From: an uncultured Spirochaetota bacterium
GTDB lineage: Bacteria; Spirochaetota; Brachyspiria; Brachyspirales; Brachyspiraceae
Assembly: GCA_944390575.1 (NCBI GenBank)
Contig: CALXQJ010000014.1
Span: 1-54,679, forward strand
Length of the DNA: 54,679 nucleotides
Direction: 5' to 3'
The notes beneath the pieces were generated by a model. That model was not told where the DNA came from. It did not search any database and worked only from the letters and a program-made list of their open reading frames with translations. Positions 45,169 through 52,303 of the stretch are shown here, piece by piece. Numbering within the stretch: position 1 is the stretch's first letter; the number at the start of each line of letters is the position of its first letter. Position numbers and translations under genes: made by a program.

Positions 45169-45346
45169 TGACTTATTATTAGTATCTACTCTTACAACCC
45201 CACCAAAGAAGTATGAAATACCAAATATAAAAACAGATAAAGATTTAATTAAAGCTTATAAGTCATCTGTAATAAAAATTACAGAGTGGCAAAAATGGTA
45301 TAATATTCAAGTTTCATCAAATTACTTTTTTTATACCAATAATTAA
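45107..45346 (+). CDS. Outer-membrane spanin (Rz1-like) lipoprotein (block B)
   Basis: 79 residues with a lipoprotein signal (lipobox LMIGC, Cys18) and a short mature part with a Pro pair (TTPPKKYEIP). Starts inside the i-spanin gene in the +1 frame, with AAGGAAAA before the ATG. With its partner it would fuse inner and outer membrane in the last lysis step. It ends overlapping rex by 4 bp, convergently. End of block B. Confidence 0.75.
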   Translation: MRLMLLVMSFIVFLMIGCKSDDLLLVSTLTTPPKKYEIPNIKTDKDLIKAYKSSVIKITEWQKWYNIQVSSNYFFYTNN

Positions 45347-46005
45347 TTTTTATCTTCTTTTTTTTCTTTGCTCTTTTTACCTTTATTAGTATATTTAACA
45401 TCATTAATAAAATAGAATAGTGACTCTATTTCATTTGCAATATTAACATCATTTATAATACAATTTGGTTTTTCTAATAATTGTATAGGAGCAAAGTTTA
45501 ATACCCCTTTAATTCCAGCATTACATATAATATCAAACATTTTTTGAGCTTCTATATCTGGAACAGATAGTATAGCTATTTCTATATTATTTTTTTCTAT
45601 AAAGTCTTTAATCTCTTCTACAGGATATACAGGAATTTTAGCATCTCTATCTACTTCTTCTGGATTACTATCAAATGCAGCAACTATTCTAATACCTTCA
45701 TTTTCAAATCCCCTATAGTTTACTAGTGCTTTTCCTATTTTTCCATTTCCGACTAAAATAATATTATGTGATATTTGTTTTCCTAAAATTTCATCAATTT
45801 GTTCTAAAAGATCGTCTATATTATATCCACCTTTCTTATTACCTGTGATATTAAAAAGTGAAAAGTCTTTTCTAATTTGTACTGATGTGATACCTATAGC
45901 ATCTCCTAAGTTATTGGAATATGCTTTGATAAATCCAAAACTTTTCATTCTTCTTAATGCATTTTTGTATTTTAGTAGTCTCATTATTTGTGTTCTATTA
46001 ATCAT
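45343..46005 (-). CDS. rex: Redox-sensing transcriptional repressor Rex
   Basis: 220 residues. Winged-helix N-terminus with LGDAIGITSVQIRKDFSLF, then a Rossmann domain with ILVGNGKIGKALVNY and VAAFDSNPEEV, and GVLNFAPIQL. It senses NADH/NAD and represses fermentation genes. The C-terminal tail is a Lys/Glu cluster. Convergent with, and overlapping by 4 bp, the o-spanin gene. No clear Rex operator (TTGTGAA..TTCACAA) was spotted in this window. Confidence 0.95.
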   Translation of the reverse strand: MINRTQIMRLLKYKNALRRMKSFGFIKAYSNNLGDAIGITSVQIRKDFSLFNITGNKKGGYNIDDLLEQIDEILGKQISHNIILVGNGKIGKALVNYRGFENEGIRIVAAFDSNPEEVDRDAKIPVYPVEEIKDFIEKNNIEIAILSVPDIEAQKMFDIICNAGIKGVLNFAPIQLLEKPNCIINDVNIANEIESLFYFINDVKYTNKGKKSKEKKEDKN

Positions 46006-46214
46006 TTTGTCATCCTTTTTTATTTTAGCAATCTATTATAATACAAAATTTTTATTTGTCAATATTATATTATAATAAGTATACATATAATATAGTAAAA
46101 TTACTTATTTTATTATAAAAATAATAATAAAATGTACTTAAAATATTAAATAATTTTTTAATCTATTGACTTGTATGTAAATAAAAATGATAATGTGTGT
46201 AAAATAAAGAAAAG

Positions 46215-46237
46215 GCAGGGTCATATAAAAACCCTGC
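46215..46237 (-). terminator. Terminator of the lipoprotein gene pair
   Basis: Stem GCAGGGT / ACCCTGC, loop nine bases; on the minus strand it is followed by TTTTCTTTATTTT. Confidence 0.88.
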
Positions 46238-46263
46238 TAAATAGTTTACTTAGTTATATTATT

Positions 46264-46863
46264 TTATCTTCTTTTTACATATAGTATAAGGTCTAATCTA
46301 CCAGGCTTATATCCAGTATTATCTTCTATGCCTTTAGTATCTTGAAAGAATAAACTAACCTTTATTTTTGCACTTTGTCCAGAAGAGTTTAATGCTGCTG
46401 CCATAGCATAGTCTACATATAGGAAATACTGAGCTTTATGTTGGAAAGGTCCAAGTTTTAGATATACATTTTTTAGTATCTCTTCAGAAGATTTAGTACC
46501 TTCAGTTCTTTCTAAAAGAGTGTATTGATACTCAACTTTTGCTCTTTTTATAAAGTCTGCTATATTTTGATCTCCTGAGCTTCTTATTAGTATATTAAAG
46601 TTTTTAGTAGAACCTGATACTACAGTCTCTATATAACTTCTATCAAGCCATATAGAAGGGAATTCTTGTCTTTTGTCCTGTGGTTCTACAACAGGTTCTC
46701 CAGTATCTGGATCTACAGGAATAGGTGGGTTATCAGGAACAGAAGTTTTTCCATCCTCAATAACATCAAAAGTAGAACTTAATGTTTGTTGAGCATTCTT
46801 ACAACCTATACCAATAACCATTAATATAGATAATAATAAAACTAATTTTTTAAAGTTTCTCAT
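46264..46863 (-). CDS. Lipoprotein, paralogue 1
   Basis: 199 residues; lipobox IGIGC (Cys21), then STFDVIEDGKTSV, a Pro/Asp-rich linker and a strand-rich domain ending in LDLILYVKRR. Shares the start pattern (S-FDVI-D--TSV) and the end with the proteins at 46850-47152 and 47349-47987, so all three are a family. A strong AAAGGAGGT ribosome site lies inside the end of the preceding gene. Confidence 0.85.
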   Translation of the reverse strand: MRNFKKLVLLLSILMVIGIGCKNAQQTLSSTFDVIEDGKTSVPDNPPIPVDPDTGEPVVEPQDKRQEFPSIWLDRSYIETVVSGSTKNFNILIRSSGDQNIADFIKRAKVEYQYTLLERTEGTKSSEEILKNVYLKLGPFQHKAQYFLYVDYAMAAALNSSGQSAKIKVSLFFQDTKGIEDNTGYKPGRLDLILYVKRR

Positions 46864-47152
46864 AGTTAACCTCCTTTTTTATTCCTTTTTGTATATCAAC
46901 AGTAAAAGTAGTACCCCAGTTTCCTTGACTGATATCTGTTTTAGAATATTCAGTTGGTGTTATAGTAAAATCATCTGGTAATGGATCTAGTTCAGGACCT
47001 TCTACTATAGTAGGTGGGTTATCATGTACAGAAGTTGTATCATCTGTGATAACATCGAAAGTAGAATTTAAAGCAGCTTGTGAACCACCACAACTTATAA
47101 CAAAAACTGTTATAATAGAAAGCAATAAAGCTATTTTCTTTAAGTTTTTCAT
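46850..47152 (-). CDS. Lipoprotein, truncated paralogue 2
   Basis: 100 residues; lipobox VISC (Cys21) and STFDVITDDTTSVHDNPP like paralogue 1, then a short stretch resembling the start of its strand domain, and an abrupt end (VNYEKL) that overlaps the start of paralogue 1 by 14 bp. About half of the domain is missing. It looks like a copy shortened by deletion, or a gene whose end has been rewritten to give the neighbour its ribosome site. Function unknown. Confidence 0.75.
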   Translation of the reverse strand: MKNLKKIALLLSIITVFVISCGGSQAALNSTFDVITDDTTSVHDNPPTIVEGPELDPLPDDFTITPTEYSKTDISQGNWGTTFTVDIQKGIKKEVNYEKL

Positions 47153-47285
47153 CGTTTTCTCCTTTATTTATAAATTTAAAATATTATTATATATAATAGT
47201 ATAATAACTTTTTTGAATTAATCAAGCACTTTATTTGAAAATATATAAATATAAGTTTTTATATACTGAAAATTTTATATACAAA

Positions 47286-47317
47286 AAAGAACAGAGCTAC
47301 TAAAAACCTTGTTCTTT
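47286..47317 (-). terminator. Terminator after the lipoprotein at 47349
   Basis: Stem AAAGAACA / TGTTCTTT with a 16-base loop and TTTTTT on the minus strand. Confidence 0.75.
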
Positions 47318-47348
47318 CTTTGTGTATAAAAATACTTATATATATATA

Positions 47349-47987
47349 TTAAATTCTCTTTAATATTAGAGTCACTTTTCTAGTTGTTACAGAAAATCTT
47401 CTACCTGTAGATTTTGTATCTTGAATATATATTTCTACTTCTACTTTTGCATAAGAACCTACAGTAGGAAGTACAGTAGATAAATTGCCACCTAAAGTTA
47501 TAACTCTTGTTTGAAATGTAGCTTCTACATAAGAATCACTATATGATATATTATCTATAACATCTTTAGCATTTACATTTTCAGTACGCTCTGTTACAGT
47601 GATTTTAGCTGTTGTTTTTACATCTTTATCTTTTAAATAATTTACTTGAGTACCATAGAAGTTTAAATATACAGGAGTAGGTGCATTATTTCCACTAATA
47701 GTTTGATTAAAATACTTTACTCTTAAGTCTAATTCTCCTTCTGTAAGTTCTGGTTTTCCTGTAGGTGTAGTAGTTTCACCACCAGAACCGCTACCTGATC
47801 CAGATCCACTACCAGACCCACTGCTACCTTGATCGCCATCAGTTGTTGGTTCATCTACAGGTTTTTCTACACCATTGCTTGTATTATCTTCTACAACAGC
47901 AAATTCTGATGTTACTCTATTTTGCTCTTGACAGCTAATGAAAAATACAAACATAGCAAGCATTAAGATACTATTTCTTATTTTCAT
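47349..47987 (-). CDS. Lipoprotein, paralogue 3, with Ser-Gly repeat linker
   Basis: 212 residues; lipobox FISC (Cys19), SEFAVVEDNTSNG like its paralogues, then a Gly-Ser alternating linker of about 17 residues, and a strand-rich domain with LDLRVKYFNQTISG and a terminal VTLILKRI. The linker is encoded by a degenerate short repeat (about 47779-47830), a possible length-variable site. Monocistronic, ahead of paralogue 2 with its own terminator. Confidence 0.85.
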   Translation of the reverse strand: MKIRNSILMLAMFVFFISCQEQNRVTSEFAVVEDNTSNGVEKPVDEPTTDGDQGSSGSGSGSGSGSGSGGETTTPTGKPELTEGELDLRVKYFNQTISGNNAPTPVYLNFYGTQVNYLKDKDVKTTAKITVTERTENVNAKDVIDNISYSDSYVEATFQTRVITLGGNLSTVLPTVGSYAKVEVEIYIQDTKSTGRRFSVTTRKVTLILKRI

Positions 47988-48119
47988 AATATATTATCCT
48001 TATATTTTATTATTTATAGACATATTATAATAAATTTATATTATAAAATCAAGAAACAGTATATAAATATTTTTTATTTTACTAAATATAGTACATATAT
48101 ATGATTATTATTATAAATA

Positions 48120-49148
48120 TTAGTTATTTATAATATCTCTAACAATACTAGCTCTAACTTCATCTATATCTACAATATTTTTATTCTTTCTAAAAATATC
48201 TTTTATATGATTTTTTTTAGTAATAAAAATGATGTAGTAAAGTTTATTTAAATCAATATTTTCTATTAAGTTATAATAAAGTCCAACTCTAAGCCATAAA
48301 CTATATTTAAGAAGTTCTTTATACTTTAAATATCTACAGTTAGATAGTATACCCATACTTCTAAATATTTTATCTTCTATAGTATACTTGCTAAGTCTTT
48401 TAAGCCTTTCTCTTAATTTTCTCTCTCGCTCAGATATGCTACTAACAATTTCAATCATTTGTTTTAATAAGTCAGTTTCACTAATACCAAGCATAATTCT
48501 ATTTGTAATATTAAGTATAGGAACTCTACTATCTTCTATATATAAGTCAAATCCAAGTTTTGAGTATTTATTAATAAAAAAATCCATATTATCAGGAGTT
48601 TTCCACATAATAGTAGGTATAGCCATAGATACTGTCATATTCATAGCAACACCAAGTTTTTCTGTAGAGCTTGTTAGAAAACCAAATTTTTTATCATAAG
48701 AGAAATTCACTTTTTTATCTAAACTATTTTCTATACTATAAGCATTATTAAAACAGCTTTCAAGTTCTAATCCCCTTGCTATAGATTGTACCTCTAAATG
48801 ATCATCAGAGTTTATAAGTATAGATATATTACCAGAATTATTCATATATAAAGTAGAGTTTAATATATTTCTCTTTTCAGGTAGTATTAGGTTTTCTCTT
48901 AAGATTTTTATATTAAGAGGTCTACTTTCTATAAACTTTAATGATATAAGATTAAGGTTTAGATCTTTTATAGATGGGTTTAATATTGAATTAACTTTTT
49001 CTGTATCAAATTTATCCATATAATTATAAAATCTGATACCATCAATATTTCTGTATATAGAAACTTTAGAGTAAAGAACAATATTATCATCATGCCCTTT
49101 GTCATATATCCAATGAGCAATATTTTCAATTGGCATCTTTTCTTTCAC
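48120..49148 (-). CDS. mcsB: McsB-like protein, predicted pseudokinase
   Basis: 342 residues, the length of the phosphagen-kinase fold. Similarity to the protein-arginine kinase McsB is clear in LILPEKRNILNST, INSDDHLEVQSIARGLELE, FSYDKKFGFLTSSTEKLG and SERERKLRERL. The catalytic marks are changed: the SSRIRLARN loop reads YSKVSIYRN, NEEDH reads NSDDH, and the CPTN cysteine loop reads SSTEK. It may be an inactive partner of McsA. It overlaps mcsA by 23 bp. Confidence 0.85.
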   Translation of the reverse strand: MKEKMPIENIAHWIYDKGHDDNIVLYSKVSIYRNIDGIRFYNYMDKFDTEKVNSILNPSIKDLNLNLISLKFIESRPLNIKILRENLILPEKRNILNSTLYMNNSGNISILINSDDHLEVQSIARGLELESCFNNAYSIENSLDKKVNFSYDKKFGFLTSSTEKLGVAMNMTVSMAIPTIMWKTPDNMDFFINKYSKLGFDLYIEDSRVPILNITNRIMLGISETDLLKQMIEIVSSISERERKLRERLKRLSKYTIEDKIFRSMGILSNCRYLKYKELLKYSLWLRVGLYYNLIENIDLNKLYYIIFITKKNHIKDIFRKNKNIVDIDEVRASIVRDIINN

Positions 49149-49677
49149 TTATATTTTTTTTACCAGTTAAAATGTTTTGAAGCTCTATAACTTTATTTTT
49201 TAGAATTAATGCTTCTTCATAGCTTTCATTTTCTACAAGAAGTTCTATAGCATTATTATATTTATATATTTCTAATTCTATATCTTTAGTTTTGATATTA
49301 TTATTTGCTATTTTTCCAATATGTTTTGATGATTTATGTATTTTTTTGATATTTTTATTTATATAGCTTTTAAAAGCTTCATAACATTTAGGACAAGAGA
49401 GAGTATTTGTTTCTAAGAATTCACTTAAAGCATATCCACAATACTCGCAATTTTTTTCTTCATATTCTTTACTACTATTCTTTTTTATTTTAATAGGAGT
49501 ATGTTTATAATGTTCTAATATATTTGATAAATTATGAGCTTCAAGTTCTAAACATTTTTCTATAATATTTTTTTCTACTTCACACTTTCTACATATATTA
49601 ATTTCATACTGTTCACCGTCTATAATTTCTTTAATATGTAAAACAGCCTCATCACATCCACAAAAATGACACTTCAA
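49126..49677 (-). CDS. mcsA: McsA-like UVR-domain zinc protein
   Basis: 183 residues. Zinc-binding CxxC pairs: CHFCGC, CRKC, CEYCGY and CPKCYEAF; a C-terminal UVR motif (YNNAIELLVENESYEEALIL then KNKVIEL). McsA activates McsB and helps ClpC in protein quality control in Firmicutes. Upstream of mcsB with a 23-bp overlap. Confidence 0.9.
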   Translation of the reverse strand: MKCHFCGCDEAVLHIKEIIDGEQYEINICRKCEVEKNIIEKCLELEAHNLSNILEHYKHTPIKIKKNSSKEYEEKNCEYCGYALSEFLETNTLSCPKCYEAFKSYINKNIKKIHKSSKHIGKIANNNIKTKDIELEIYKYNNAIELLVENESYEEALILKNKVIELQNILTGKKNISERKDAN

Positions 49678-49742
49678 ACTATCTACCCCTACAAAAAACT
49701 AAAAAAAATTCTATCACTTAATATAAAAAATTGCAAATATAT

Positions 49743-51035
<1,293 letters not shown>

Positions 51036-51099
51036 TTATCTCCTAAAATAAGTTTTATAAAAAGCACAGCATTAAAGTATAATTATTTTATTTATATTT

Positions 51100-51624
51100 T
51101 CAAGTTATGGAGATGAATTTATTATTATTTTGTAGATATTTATATATATGTTCAAATGCATTTTCTATACTACTATACCAAATATTACTTTTAAATATGA
51201 TATCAGCACTTTCTTTATATAATTTATATCTTTGATTATGTAATTCTATTAACTTACTTTTATTTTTTAATAATGGTCTACTGTCTGTATTAATATTATT
51301 TAATATACTCTCTACATCTCTATCTATAAATATGCTAATACCACTTTTTTTTATAATATCTCTATTTTCTTTTTTTAATATAATACCACCCCCAGTAGAT
51401 ATTATACATTTATTTTTTAGAGATATTTCTTTTAAAACTTTAGTTTCTATATTTCTAAAGTATTCTTCTCCATATATATTAAATATTTCTGTAATATTTT
51501 TATTTTCTCTTTCTTCTATTATCTCGTCTAAATCATAAACTTCTAAGTTGATTTTTTTAGCAAGCATTTTTGAAATAGAAGTTTTTCCACATCCAGGTAG
51601 ACCTATTATAAATATATTATTCAT
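51100..51624 (-). CDS. aroK: Shikimate kinase
   Basis: 174 residues. P-loop IGLPGCGKTSISKMLA, the DLDEIIEE segment, EEYFRNIE, the Walker B/shikimate-binding STGGGIILKK, and the lid arginine region SRPLL. Phosphorylates shikimate in aromatic amino-acid synthesis. It starts 3 bp after aroQ. Confidence 0.95.
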   Translation of the reverse strand: MNNIFIIGLPGCGKTSISKMLAKKINLEVYDLDEIIEERENKNITEIFNIYGEEYFRNIETKVLKEISLKNKCIISTGGGIILKKENRDIIKKSGISIFIDRDVESILNNINTDSRPLLKNKSKLIELHNQRYKLYKESADIIFKSNIWYSSIENAFEHIYKYLQNNNKFISIT

Positions 51625-51627
51625 AAT

Positions 51628-51885
51628 TTATTTTTGAATATCTTTAGATTTATTCATAATGATATTATATATATCAATAATCATACTTGAAAGATCTTTA
51701 TTTTCTAATAGTTCTTTTTTTCTATCTAATACTTCTTTTTCTCTTTTTTCATCAAAAATAGGTATATTATTTTCTTTTTTATATTGTCCAATTTCATAAC
51801 TAATTTTCATTCTTTTTTCTATTAGTTTTACTATATCTTTATCTATATTATCTATTTCATTTCTTAAGTTTTGAAGTTTATTCAT
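51628..51885 (-). CDS. aroQ: Chorismate mutase, AroQ type
   Basis: 85-residue single helical domain: LRNEIDNIDKDIVKLIEKRM, YEIGQYKKENNIPIFDEKRE. The Arg/Lys and Glu positions of the AroQ active site are kept. Converts chorismate to prephenate. First gene of an aroQ-aroK pair. Confidence 0.9.
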   Translation of the reverse strand: MNKLQNLRNEIDNIDKDIVKLIEKRMKISYEIGQYKKENNIPIFDEKREKEVLDRKKELLENKDLSSMIIDIYNIIMNKSKDIQK

Positions 51886-51982
51886 TTTTTAATTTTCTAT
51901 TTTTATTATTTTAGTATTTGACATACATATAATAGTTGCTATTATATATTTTATACTATATTAATTCAAATGATTACAAAAA

Positions 51983-52300
51983 ATGAAAAATAAATTAATA
52001 ATTTTGTCTTTTATCCTTATTATATTTTTATTTGGAATATTTGTGAACTTAATTAATAAGAATACGAATTTCGATAATAGATACATAAAAGTCACTCTAA
52101 AAGGTGGAGTGCGTAAAACGGGTACATATTTTTGTAAGTATGGAACATCTATTTCTGAGGTGTTATTAATGGTTGGTGGTATTAAGGATACTGGATATTT
52201 ACCTGAAAATTTGGATTATAATACTCCAATAACTGAGGATATTATAATAAATATACCTAATAAATATTCTACTATTAAAAAAAGTTTTGAAGAGAATTAG
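51983..52300 (+). CDS. Small SLBB-like membrane-anchored protein
   Basis: 105 residues: an N-terminal membrane segment (about 5-25) and one compact domain (YIKVTLKGGVRKTGTYFCKY, then TSISEVLLMVGGI and LPENLDYNTPI), the pattern of an SLBB domain as in ComEA N-termini. It would sit outside the membrane and may bind a glycan. No ComEA helix-hairpin-helix. It lies 3 bp before the large acidic protein. Confidence 0.75.
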   Translation: MKNKLIILSFILIIFLFGIFVNLINKNTNFDNRYIKVTLKGGVRKTGTYFCKYGTSISEVLLMVGGIKDTGYLPENLDYNTPITEDIIINIPNKYSTIKKSFEEN

Positions 52301-52303
52301 ATA

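Noticed and set aside
25859-45346. Ordinary integrated prophage
   Set aside because: No integrase, repressor, replication or capsid genes; cellular genes with their own promoters and terminators lie between the blocks; no attachment-site duplication noticed, and the tRNA-Leu at 24554 shows no copied 3' end nearby that I could find.
46006-46263. Possible small RNA or gene in the 258-bp gap after rex
   Set aside because: Only AT-rich sequence and the lipoprotein terminator at 46215-46237; no frame or conserved structure seen.
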